From NCBI GenBank assembly GCA_964564915.1, contig CAZMCU010000026.1:1-23768 (forward strand): 23,768 nt of DNA, in the 5' to 3' direction. Both the position numbers and the translations under genes were made by a program. The notes below the pieces were generated by a model. That model was not told the DNA's origin. It made no database searches and worked only from the letters and a program-made list of their open reading frames with translations. Below, piece by piece: positions 15,867 through 23,755 of this stretch. Source of the DNA: JAFGBM01 sp964564915 (GTDB lineage Bacteria; Actinomycetota; Actinomycetes; Actinomycetales; Demequinaceae). Within the stretch, counting starts at the first letter, position 1; every line of letters starts with the position of its first letter.

Positions 15867-18566
15867 CTACTCCGTCTTGGGCGCGGCCTTCTTGGCGGCG
15901 GGCTTCTTCGTCGTTGGCTTCTTTCCGGTGGACTTCCGAGCGGAAGCCTTCCTCTTCACCGGACCGCGGGCGCGCTTGTCGGCAAGCAACTCGACCGCTC
16001 GTTCGTGCGTCATTCCCTCGACCGTTTCGCCACGGGGGATGGTCACGTTCGTCTCTCCGTCGGTGATGTACTCCCCGAAGCGCCCGTCCTTGATGACGAT
16101 GGCCTTCTCGTTCGTCGGATCCACACCGAGCTCCTTGAGCGGTGGGCTCGAGGGACGCCCCCGGCCCCGCTTGGGCTCGGCATAGATCGCGAGCGCGGCC
16201 TCGAGACCTAAGGTGAGGAGTTGCTCCTCCGACTCCAGCGAGCGCGAGTCGGTCCCCTTCTTCAGGTAGGGACCAAACCGGCCATTCTGGGCCGTGATCT
16301 CCACACCATCCGCGGGATCCACCCCCACCACACGAGGAAGCGACAGCAACGTCAAGGCCTCCTCAAACGTCACCGTCTCCGGGGTCATCGTCTTGAACAG
16401 CGAAGCGGTCTTGGGTTTGGCCTTGCTTTCCGGAGGGAGCACCTCGGTGACGTACGGTCCGAAGCGTCCGGCCTTTGCCACGATGGTGTGGCCGGTCTCC
16501 GGGTGGATGCCCAGGACCCGATCCTCTCCGCCTTGGTGCTGGAACAGTTCCCGCGCCTTCTCCACGGTGAGTTCATCCGGGGCAACCTCGGCGGGTACGG
16601 ACGCGCGTTCCGTCACGCCGTCGAGCACGCGCTCGACGTACGGACCGAACTTCCCAACCCTCAGGTCGATCCCCTCCCCAATCGCGAACGTGTTAACGGC
16701 CTTCGCGTCGATCGACCCCAAGGCGTCGACGAGGTGCTTGAGCCCCTCCTGACGTCCGTGCTCAACGGATCCGGTTCCCAGGTAGAAGCGGGAAAGCCAG
16801 TCGACCTTGTTGACCTCCCCCGCGGCAATTCGGTCGAGGCCCAGTTCCATGTCCGCCGTGAAGTCGTAGTCGATGAGCCAGTCGAAGTGCTTCTCGAGCA
16901 GGCCGACGATGGAGAACGCGATCCACGTGGGGACGAGCGCCTGCTTGTCGATACGCACGTAACCCCGCGCGATGATGAGGTCCACCGTTGCGGCGTACGT
17001 CGACGGTCGGCCGAACTTGCGATCCTCCAGTTCCTTGATCATCGAGCCCTGGGTGAAACGCGGCGGCGGCGAGGTGCGGTGGCCAAGGGGTTCGAGGTCG
17101 TTGGTACGGACTGCCTGGCCGGTCTCCAGGTGGGGCAGGCGAGCCTCCTCGTCGTCGGTGACAACCTGCTGCTCCTCTTCCTCATAGCGCGGGCGCTCAC
17201 GCGATTCCTCGTACGCCGCCAGGAAGCCGGGGAACGTGATGACGGTGCCGGAGGCGCTGAACTCGACGGAGCGACCCGCGTCGGTCGACGCGCCGATTCG
17301 AACGGTCGACGTGGTGCCCTTGGCGTCCTTCATTTGGCTCGCGACCGTGCGCTTCCAGATGAGGTCGTAGAGTTTCCATTCCTCGCCCCGAAGCTCTCCT
17401 TGAAGCGAGGCTGGGGTACGGAAATGGTCGCCCGAGGGCCGGATCGCCTCGTGCGCTTCCTGGGCGTTGGAGTCCTGGGACACGTAAGCGCGCGGGGCGT
17501 CCGCAACGGAATCCGCCCCGTAGAGTTCCGCCGCCTGGGCCCGCGCCGCGCGCAACGCTTCGCCCGACAGGGTCGGGGAGTCGGTCCGCATATACGTGAT
17601 GTAGCCGCGCTCGTAGAGGCCCTGCGCGACGCGCATCGCCTCGCGTGCGCCGAGACGAAGCTTCCTGCTTGCCTCTTGGATCAGGGTGGACGTGATGAAG
17701 GGGGGCGACGGCCTGCGGGTATACGGCTTCGACTCCACCGAGGCCACCCGGAACTCGGAGGAGACGAGGCCGACGGTCAACTCCTTGGCCACATCCGCGG
17801 TGACGTGAACGGTCCCGGAACCCTTGAGTTCCCCCGTATCGCCGAAGTCACGGCCAACCGCCACCCTCGATCCATCGATCGAAACGAGACGCGCGTTGAA
17901 GGTGCGTCCAGCGTCCGGTCCCGCGAGCGCCTCGAACACGGCCCTGACGTCCCAGTACTCCGCCGAGACGAACGCCATGCGTTCCCGTTCGCGGTCGACG
18001 ACGAGGCGCAACGCGATCGACTGCACCCTCCCGGCCGACAGCCCGGGAGCGACCTTGCGCCACAAGACGGGAGAAACCTCGTAGCCGTAGAGGCGGTCGA
18101 GCACGCGTCGAGCCTCTTGCGCCTCGACCAGCTCCATGTCGACCTCGCGGGGATGCTCCAGCGCACGCTGGATCCCTTCGGGCGTGATCTCGTGGAAGGC
18201 AAGCCTCTTGACCGGCACCTTGGGCTTGAGCACCTCGAGCAGGTGCCACGCGATCGCCTCCCCCTCGCGGTCTTCGTCGGTTGCGAGCAGGACCTCGGAG
18301 GCCTCCTTGAGGTGGGCCTTGATGTCGGCGACGACGCGCTTCTTCTCCGGCGGGACCACATAGTACGGCTCGAATCCGTCTTCGATGTCGACGGCAAACT
18401 TGCCGAGCGACCCCGCGCGCTTGTCCGCGGGCATCTCGGACGGCTGGGGTAGGTCGCGGATGTGGCCGACGGACGAGACGACGTCGTAGTCCGCGCCAAG
18501 GAGCCCGCCGATGGTGCGGGACTTGGTGGGCGACTCGACAATGACGAGCGTTCGACCCGTGGTCAT
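15867..18566 (-). CDS. topA: DNA topoisomerase I, type IA (899 aa)
   Basis: It relaxes negative supercoils by cutting one DNA strand through a tyrosine. The N-terminal Toprim domain starts VIVESPTKS, and its metal-binding acidic residues are in DEDREGE (97-103). The active-site tyrosine is Y325 in YITYMRTDS. Several C-terminal repeats with FGPYV or FGEYI follow instead of zinc fingers, which is usual for actinobacteria. The last 35 or so residues are a Lys/Ala/Pro tail, typical of actinobacterial TopA and probably important for DNA binding. The ATG at 18566 has AGGAGG one base before it, which is close but strong. A short hairpin lies in the leader. The gene is complete and of normal length. 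Confidence 0.97.
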   Translation of the reverse strand: MTTGRTLVIVESPTKSRTIGGLLGADYDVVSSVGHIRDLPQPSEMPADKRAGSLGKFAVDIEDGFEPYYVVPPEKKRVVADIKAHLKEASEVLLATDEDREGEAIAWHLLEVLKPKVPVKRLAFHEITPEGIQRALEHPREVDMELVEAQEARRVLDRLYGYEVSPVLWRKVAPGLSAGRVQSIALRLVVDRERERMAFVSAEYWDVRAVFEALAGPDAGRTFNARLVSIDGSRVAVGRDFGDTGELKGSGTVHVTADVAKELTVGLVSSEFRVASVESKPYTRRPSPPFITSTLIQEASRKLRLGAREAMRVAQGLYERGYITYMRTDSPTLSGEALRAARAQAAELYGADSVADAPRAYVSQDSNAQEAHEAIRPSGDHFRTPASLQGELRGEEWKLYDLIWKRTVASQMKDAKGTTSTVRIGASTDAGRSVEFSASGTVITFPGFLAAYEESRERPRYEEEEQQVVTDDEEARLPHLETGQAVRTNDLEPLGHRTSPPPRFTQGSMIKELEDRKFGRPSTYAATVDLIIARGYVRIDKQALVPTWIAFSIVGLLEKHFDWLIDYDFTADMELGLDRIAAGEVNKVDWLSRFYLGTGSVEHGRQEGLKHLVDALGSIDAKAVNTFAIGEGIDLRVGKFGPYVERVLDGVTERASVPAEVAPDELTVEKARELFQHQGGEDRVLGIHPETGHTIVAKAGRFGPYVTEVLPPESKAKPKTASLFKTMTPETVTFEEALTLLSLPRVVGVDPADGVEITAQNGRFGPYLKKGTDSRSLESEEQLLTLGLEAALAIYAEPKRGRGRPSSPPLKELGVDPTNEKAIVIKDGRFGEYITDGETNVTIPRGETVEGMTHERAVELLADKRARGPVKRKASARKSTGKKPTTKKPAAKKAAPKTE

Positions 18567-18587
18567 TCCTCCTGCTTTCCCTGCAAA

Positions 18588-18613
18588 GACGCTTGAGCGT
18601 CGCGCGCAGAATA
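18588..18613 (-). promoter_or_regulatory. candidate -10 and leader hairpin before topA
   Basis: On the minus strand, TATTCT (18608-18613) could be a -10 element, which would put the transcript start near 18601. The perfect hairpin GACGC-TCAA-GCGTC (18588-18601) would then sit at the very 5' end of the topA mRNA. The hairpin is followed by TTT, so a weak terminator for nrdG is the alternative reading. No good -35 was found. Confidence 0.25.
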
Positions 18614-18662
18614 CCGCGCACCACTGTAAAGCGCTAAACGGGCCGTGTGGACAACGACGCGA

Positions 18663-19439
18663 CTATGCCGCGCTCGCGTTGCCCCCGATGTGCCGGTCGT
18701 CGCGTTGCGAAAGGGCCTCCCGAATGCCGGGGGCGGACTCGGACGTCGTCAGGTTGACCCGGCGCTCGATCCCGGGAAGCGCATCCTCCGGAACCACGTC
18801 GGACAACCGACGATCGCCCAACTTCGCGACGAATTCGGGCCGGGCGCCCTGCGCCCTCGCCTCTTGGAGCACGGGGGACGTGGTTCCTCTGCGGGCGAGT
18901 TCCGCGACGATCTCCTCGACATCCGGAAGGGTCAACACGGTCGGGTCGACGGTAATCCGGACCTCGTAGTCAACCCCGGAAGCTATGAGGACGTCAAGCG
19001 ATGCCCACGCCCGTTCGCCTCCCCTCCTCGACCCCGTGACCTCCGGGTATCGGGAGAGGGGCGCCTTGATGTCGAGCCCGACCCAGGCGAGGTTGGGAAG
19101 CAATTCGGCGAGCCGATCGGGATAGGCGCCGTTGGTGTGAAGGACCGCGCCGAAACCCATGCCCTTCACCTCCACCACGGCATCGACGATCTCGGGTTGA
19201 AGCGTCGGTTCTCCCCCGGAAAAGACGACCCCATCCAGGAGCCCCACCCTCTTCTCCAGGGTTTCGCGCACGTGACCCCATGGGACGACCCCGGGTCCCG
19301 ATTCGATGAGGTCGGGATTCTGGCAGTATCCGCAGTTCCACGGGCAACCCTGAAGGAACACGACGGCGGACAACTTCCCCGGCCAGTCGATGGCGGAGAA
19401 GGGCACAAACCCCGCGATCTCGAGGTCGTCCGCGCTCAC
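18663..19439 (-). CDS. nrdG: anaerobic ribonucleotide reductase activating protein, radical SAM (258 aa)
   Basis: This activase uses S-adenosylmethionine and an iron-sulfur cluster to place the glycyl radical on NrdD. The cluster cysteines are C32, C36 and C39 in GCPWNCGYC (CX3CX2C). The SAM-contact motif SGGEP is at 74-78. The N-terminal GFVPFSAIDWPGKL is typical of NrdG-like proteins of the longer branch, compared with the roughly 155-residue enterobacterial NrdG. The frame is open upstream into nrdD, but the GTG at 19439 is the sensible start, 13 bases after the nrdD stop. nrdD and nrdG are probably one transcript. Confidence 0.93.
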   Translation of the reverse strand: MSADDLEIAGFVPFSAIDWPGKLSAVVFLQGCPWNCGYCQNPDLIESGPGVVPWGHVRETLEKRVGLLDGVVFSGGEPTLQPEIVDAVVEVKGMGFGAVLHTNGAYPDRLAELLPNLAWVGLDIKAPLSRYPEVTGSRRGGERAWASLDVLIASGVDYEVRITVDPTVLTLPDVEEIVAELARRGTTSPVLQEARAQGARPEFVAKLGDRRLSDVVPEDALPGIERRVNLTTSESAPGIREALSQRDDRHIGGNASAA

Positions 19440-19452
19440 GGTCGTTTCCCGG

Positions 19453-21291
19453 TCACGAGGAAGACAGGGCGTGCTCGCGGAAGTGGACCCGCTCCGCGTG
19501 CTCGCCCTTCTTGCCAATGTTGAACGACGCGACGGGACGGTGGTAGCCCATGACCCTGGTCCACACCTCACACGACTGCGGCTCCCGGTCGGGGAACTCC
19601 AGTGCGCAGAGCGGGCACGTCTCGTGCTCGCCCTCGAGGTACCCGTGGAACGGGCAGATGGAGAACGTCGGCGTGATGGTGATGTACGGCAGGTGCGCGT
19701 TCTCCAGAGTGCGCTTGACGAGTTGCTTGCACGCCTCGGCGTTCGAGACCCGCTCCCGCATGTACAGGTGCAGCACGGTGCCGCCCGTGTACTTGGACTG
19801 CAGGTCGCTCTGGCGGTGGATCGCCTCGAACGGGTCGTCGGTGAATCCGACGGGCAGTTGCGACGAGTTGGTGTAGTACGGCTGCTCCGGGGTTCCCGCC
19901 TGGATGATGTCGGGGAACTCCTTGCGGTCCACCTTGGCGAAGCGGTACGTGGTGCCTTCGGCGGGGGTCGCCTCGAGGTTGTAGAGGTGGCCGGTCTTCT
20001 CCTGGAACTGGACCATGCGCTCGCGCACGTAGTCGAGGAGTTCGGCCGCCATCGCCTCGCCCTCGGGCGTCGTGATGTCGTGCTCGTCGCCCGTGAAGTT
20101 CCGGATCATCTCGTTGACGCCGTTGACGCCGATGGTGGAGAAGTGGTTGCGAAGCGTCCCGAGGTAGCGCTTGGTGTACGGGAACAGCCCGTCGTCGATC
20201 GCCTCCTGGATTACCTCGCGCTTCTTCTCGAGCGTCCCGCAGGCCAGGTCGAGCAGGCGGTCGAGCTCGCGGTACATCCCGTCGTGGTCGCCGGCGAAGC
20301 GGTATCCCAGGCGGGCGGTGTTGATGGTGACGACGCCGACCGAGCCGGTCTGCTCCGCGGAACCGAAGAGCCCGTTTCCGCGCTTGAGGAGCTCGCGCAG
20401 GTCGAGCTGGAGGCGGCAGCACATCGACCGAACCATGTGGGGCTCGAGGTCGGAGCTGATGAAGTTCTGGAAGTAGGGAAGCCCGTACTTGGCGGTCATC
20501 TCGAAGAGCGTCTGGGCGTTCGGGCTATCCCAGTCGAAGTCCTTGGTGATGTTGTACGTCGGGATCGGGAACGTGAAGACGCGGCCCGCGGCGTCGCCCG
20601 TCGTCATGACGTCGATGTACGCCCGGTTGATCATGTCCATCTCGGCCTGGAGCTCGCCGTAGGTGAAGGGCATCTCCTTGCCAGCGATGAAGGGGTTCTG
20701 GTCCTTGAGGTCGGCCGGGCACATCCAGTCGAACGTGAGGTTGGTGAAGGGCGTCTGGGTGCCCCACCGCGACGGGACGTTGAGGTTGTAGATGAGCTCC
20801 TGGATGCCCTGGCGCACCTGCTTGTACGTGAGGTTCTCGTACCGGATGAAGGGCGCCATGTAGGTGTCGAAGGACGAGAACGCTTGCGCACCGGCCCACT
20901 CGTTCTGGAGGGTGCCGAGGAAGTTGACGATCTGACCGACGGCGGAGGAGAAGTGCTTGGCGGGGCTCGCCTCGACCTTGCCGGGGACACCGTTGAAGCC
21001 TTCGGCGAGGAGGGAGCGGAGCGACCACCCCGCGCAGTAGCCGGAGAACATGTCGAGGTCGTGGATGTGGAAGTCGCCCTTGCGGTGCGCCTCGCCCGCG
21101 TCCGGCTCGTACACGTGGCTGAGCCAGTAGTTGGCGATGACCTTGCCCGCCGTGTTGAGAATGAGCCCGCCTAGGGAGTACCCCTGGTTCGCGTTGGCGT
21201 TGACGCGCCAGTCGCTCCGGTCGAGGTACTCCTGGACGGACTTCTCGACCTCGATGACGGGTTTGACGTGCTCGACGGCGGCGATGGTCAT
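19453..21291 (-). CDS. nrdD: anaerobic (class III) ribonucleoside-triphosphate reductase (612 aa)
   Basis: It makes deoxyribonucleotides without oxygen using a glycyl radical. The radical glycine is G582 in RVMGYHRP near the C-terminus. Candidate thiyl and auxiliary cysteines are C86 (GYCAGWSL) and C291/C292 (SMCCRLQLD). A probable zinc site uses C546, C559, C562 and C574, with H549 in place of one usual Cys position (CPFH). The HGYLEGEH pattern resembles Thermotoga- and archaeal-type NrdD more than E. coli. The frame opens at 21360, but the ATG at 21291 has AAGGGG at a good distance and begins the recognisable protein. Two NrdR-box-like sites lie upstream. Confidence 0.95.
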   Translation of the reverse strand: MTIAAVEHVKPVIEVEKSVQEYLDRSDWRVNANANQGYSLGGLILNTAGKVIANYWLSHVYEPDAGEAHRKGDFHIHDLDMFSGYCAGWSLRSLLAEGFNGVPGKVEASPAKHFSSAVGQIVNFLGTLQNEWAGAQAFSSFDTYMAPFIRYENLTYKQVRQGIQELIYNLNVPSRWGTQTPFTNLTFDWMCPADLKDQNPFIAGKEMPFTYGELQAEMDMINRAYIDVMTTGDAAGRVFTFPIPTYNITKDFDWDSPNAQTLFEMTAKYGLPYFQNFISSDLEPHMVRSMCCRLQLDLRELLKRGNGLFGSAEQTGSVGVVTINTARLGYRFAGDHDGMYRELDRLLDLACGTLEKKREVIQEAIDDGLFPYTKRYLGTLRNHFSTIGVNGVNEMIRNFTGDEHDITTPEGEAMAAELLDYVRERMVQFQEKTGHLYNLEATPAEGTTYRFAKVDRKEFPDIIQAGTPEQPYYTNSSQLPVGFTDDPFEAIHRQSDLQSKYTGGTVLHLYMRERVSNAEACKQLVKRTLENAHLPYITITPTFSICPFHGYLEGEHETCPLCALEFPDREPQSCEVWTRVMGYHRPVASFNIGKKGEHAERVHFREHALSSS

Positions 21292-21338
21292 TTCGGGCCC
21301 CTTTACTGAGGATCTCGGTGCGGCGGGTGTTCTTCGTG

Positions 21339-21354
21339 CCACTAGATGTTGTGG
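21339..21354 (-). promoter_or_regulatory. NrdR box, promoter-proximal to nrdD
   Basis: This 16-base site matches 12-13 of 16 positions of the NrdR consensus acaCwAtATaTwGtgt when read on the plus strand; the core is CTAGATGTTGTG. It lies over the predicted nrdD transcription start. NrdR is the ATP/dATP-sensing repressor of bacterial nrd operons. Confidence 0.7.
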
Positions 21355-21358
21355 CAAC

Positions 21359-21388
21359 ACTTTACAGAACGTCTATATATTGTGTCCA
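21359..21388 (-). promoter_or_regulatory. candidate nrdD promoter
   Basis: On the minus strand, TGGACA (21383-21388) and TAAAGT (21359-21364) are 18 bases apart, preceded by a TG extended -10-like pair. This places the start near 21352 and a leader of about 60 bases. The upstream NrdR box fills the spacer and the downstream box covers the start, which is a consistent repression layout. Confidence 0.45.
21370..21385 (-). promoter_or_regulatory. NrdR box, promoter-distal to nrdD
   Basis: Read on the plus strand, the site contains CTATATATTGTGT and matches 13 of 16 consensus positions of the NrdR box, with the mismatches all in the first three bases. It starts exactly 31 bases from the other box, three helical turns, which is the classic spacing of paired NrdR sites. 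Confidence 0.85.
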
Positions 21389-21635
21389 CCCTTCTCGGCG
21401 TGTCGCCGATTAGGACCGAAGTCCCACGAGGGGTCGGGGGGAGAATTCTGTGGTCCAAAGGGTCATAATCCGGACGATTCGACCCGTCGCCCTATCACTA
21501 CCAGCCTAGATGCGGGGTGTGACATGCCCCGGGGTTTCGTCATTCGCCCCGACCAGCGCCACTGTCGTCCCCCCACTGTTCCGATCCTGCATTCGATACG
21601 CTAATTCAGGGACACGCCGGTGCCGAAGGGAAATC
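21389..21635. other. upstream half of the nrdD/sigma intergenic region
   Basis: No gene is supported here. An open frame crosses it, but it lacks a start signal and protein-like composition. A lone -10-like CATAAT occurs at 21464-21469 and a CCCCGGGG palindrome at 21527-21534. No convincing promoter with both elements was found for the sigma gene. The GAAGGGA ribosome binding site of that gene lies at 21624-21630. Confidence 0.5.
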
Positions 21636-22166
21636 ATGGCCGATTGGCGCACATCGATGGAGGGGCTTCTTCGCGACCGTGAACGCGCCCTCGTGGGGTA
21701 TGCCTATCTCGTTTCCGGCGATCCCGCTCAGTCGTGCGATCTCGTCAAGGATGCCCTGGTCGCGACGTTCGACCGTCGCCGCGGCGCTCTCGCCCCAGCC
21801 CCCGCCGAGCGCCTCGTGCATCGGGCGATCACGTCCTCCTACCTCAAGCACGAAGGCAGGCATCGACGCTGGCGCGCGGTCAAGCAGTTGATTCACCCCC
21901 ACGACTGGGCCGCCGACGATCTCGATAACGAGCAGCCCGCCGATCCCATCGCCGCGGCCCTCCACGCGCTTCCCCCTCGCGAACGGGTGTGCCTCATCCT
22001 CCACACGCTCGACAACCTCACCGTCGTTCAGGTTGCGCAACAGTTGGGGATTCCACCCGAGAGGGTGAGGGCCCACTTACGCGACGGGGTCAGACGCCTC
22101 GGGAACCGCCTCGGGCCGCTCGAGGAACTTGACCCCGATGCCGCCGTCGTTTCGGACCATCGGTAG
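21636..22166 (+). CDS. ECF-like RNA polymerase sigma factor, small (176 aa)
   Basis: This is a putative alternative sigma factor. Residues of about 10-50 resemble a shortened region 2, including DLVKDALVATF. Residues of about 108-158 are a clear region 4 helix-turn-helix: LPPRERVCLILHTLDNLTV, then QLGIPPERVRAHLRDGVRRL. This is the usual C-terminal half of an ECF/SigE-type factor. Region 2 is weakly conserved, so an atypical or degenerate sigma factor is possible. The ATG at 21636 has AAGGGA five bases upstream. The longer open frame upstream lacks any signal. The next gene begins ten bases after the stop, so the two probably form one transcript and a regulatory pair. Confidence 0.82.
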   Translation: MADWRTSMEGLLRDRERALVGYAYLVSGDPAQSCDLVKDALVATFDRRRGALAPAPAERLVHRAITSSYLKHEGRHRRWRAVKQLIHPHDWAADDLDNEQPADPIAAALHALPPRERVCLILHTLDNLTVVQVAQQLGIPPERVRAHLRDGVRRLGNRLGPLEELDPDAAVVSDHR

Positions 22167-22176
22167 CGGGCAAGAC

Positions 22177-23685
22177 ATGGCGCGGCTTTCCGACCTCATG
22201 TGGCACACGGTCAAGCACGCTCCCGTTGGTGAAACCATCACGGCGGATTCCGCTATCGCCCGCGTACGGGCGAGGCGGCTAGCACGTTGGGGATGGATCG
22301 GTGGTGGCTTCGCGGTGGTGGTCGCGATCGTCGGGGTCAACGTTGTGGTCCCGGCGCTCACCTCGGATGCGACCCCCGAACCTGGGGTTCTGGCGCTTGA
22401 GCCGTCGCCGACCGTGAGCCCGGGTCCTCTTAGCCGCTACGAGCTTCTCGATTCGTGGTGGGGTAAGTGTGAGACCGATCCTCAGATCACGTACTCGTCG
22501 GGCGACACCGACCTCTTCTCCCTTGACGTCGACTTCACCCCGGGCGCTGTCCTGGATCCCGGTGACACCCTTGACTTCACCGCCACGCTCACCGCACGGA
22601 CCGACACCAGCGTTTTGACGGACGGAATCGATGCGGTCATCCTGTTCGACGACCACATCGTCGGGACGCTGATGAGCGACGACATCTTCCAGATCCAATC
22701 CCTCGCCCAGGGGGAGACGTCGACGGTCGAGTTTTCCTTTCCCCTGGTGATCTGCGGCAGCACCACCGAACTGGGGCCGGGGGACTACGAACTTCTCGTG
22801 AGCCAGGGATACAACCCCGATGTCACGGGAAGGGAAGCGCTGGAAGGAGGGACGAGCACGGTGGCCCCACGGGTCACGGCGGAGCCAATCCCGTTCACCA
22901 TCTCCGGTGACCCGAGCACCAATCCCCTCAACGAGCAGGGTGTGTCCGCCCTCGGTGACTTCGCCACGCCGGCCCTCCCCGAAAACGTGTTGGACCCCGA
23001 GACCGCCCAGCGACTCCTTGAGCCGTTGATGGTGGAGAACGACTGGGACATGGCGCCCGGTACCTCACGGTGGATCGTCCCGCAATTCGACTACGGCGAC
23101 GAGATTTCCTACGGCGGCTACTACTACGTTGAACACTTCTCCCCGTGCGACAGCTCCGGCCTCGTTGATGGCGTCTTCCCGACCGTCTCGGCTGCGGCTG
23201 ACCTCTTCGAGGAGACCGTCACCCTCCCCTCCTCGATCGAACTCCGCTATGGGTGGGTGGTCAGGGATGACCCCATCCTCGAGGTGACTCTACGAAACAC
23301 CTCCGGGCTCTACATCCCGGGCGGCGGCTTCCCGTCCTACACCTCGATCTATCTTTTCCGGGACGGCGTTCTCGCGGGTTGGGGCAACGCGAGCGATCTC
23401 AATGCCTACGCGAACCTCGAGGCAGAGTCCCCTCCCATCTCCCTTGCCGATATGGATCCCGCGCTGTACTACGGTCTCATCGAGCCCGACGCGTCCTTTG
23501 CGAGCCGCATCATCTGGCGGGAACTCCATCCCTGCTCGACGACTGCCGAATTCTCGAGCCTGCCCCCCGGGACGTACACCGTCGTGACCTCCCGCGAGTT
23601 CCCCCTCGGCATGATTGGGGGGGGAGGGGCGTACTTCCAGCTTCAGTTGTGGACGTCGCAGGGAACCATCGAGATCATTGACTGA
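22177..23685 (+). CDS. single-pass membrane protein with duplicated extracellular domain, possible anti-sigma (502 aa)
   Basis: I do not recognise a named family. About 40 cytoplasmic residues, with a basic RARRLAR stretch, precede one membrane helix at about 41-61. A Pro/Ser-rich linker and a large exterior part follow. The exterior contains two similar units. Unit one has C98, AVILFDDHIVG (153-163) and CGSTTELGPGDYELLVSQ (193-210). Unit two has C324, SIYLFRDGVLAG (390-401) and CSTTAEFSSLPPGTYTVV (453-470). Each unit could hold one disulfide and a beta-sandwich fold. The gene follows an ECF-like sigma gene, so the short inner part could bind sigma, but no zinc anti-sigma motif is seen. A TTG at 22129 and an ATG at 22138 are alternative starts; ATG 22177 is favoured by layout. 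Confidence 0.75.
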   Translation: MARLSDLMWHTVKHAPVGETITADSAIARVRARRLARWGWIGGGFAVVVAIVGVNVVVPALTSDATPEPGVLALEPSPTVSPGPLSRYELLDSWWGKCETDPQITYSSGDTDLFSLDVDFTPGAVLDPGDTLDFTATLTARTDTSVLTDGIDAVILFDDHIVGTLMSDDIFQIQSLAQGETSTVEFSFPLVICGSTTELGPGDYELLVSQGYNPDVTGREALEGGTSTVAPRVTAEPIPFTISGDPSTNPLNEQGVSALGDFATPALPENVLDPETAQRLLEPLMVENDWDMAPGTSRWIVPQFDYGDEISYGGYYYVEHFSPCDSSGLVDGVFPTVSAAADLFEETVTLPSSIELRYGWVVRDDPILEVTLRNTSGLYIPGGGFPSYTSIYLFRDGVLAGWGNASDLNAYANLEAESPPISLADMDPALYYGLIEPDASFASRIIWRELHPCSTTAEFSSLPPGTYTVVTSREFPLGMIGGGGAYFQLQLWTSQGTIEIID

Positions 23686-23755
23686 ACGAGCTCACTAACG
23701 ACTCGCACGCCACGCGTGTCGACATTGCGTGAGAGACCCAAGAAGGTGAGGCGGG

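Noticed and set aside
16221..18452. A 743-residue open frame antisense to topA
   Set aside because: Composition is very rich in Arg, Gly, Val and Asp, without domain motifs. It mirrors the codon pattern of topA, a normal shadow in high-GC DNA.
19390..21174. A 594-residue open frame antisense to nrdD
   Set aside because: Low-complexity Glu/Val/Leu/Arg composition, no start signal, and it lies exactly opposite a strongly conserved enzyme.
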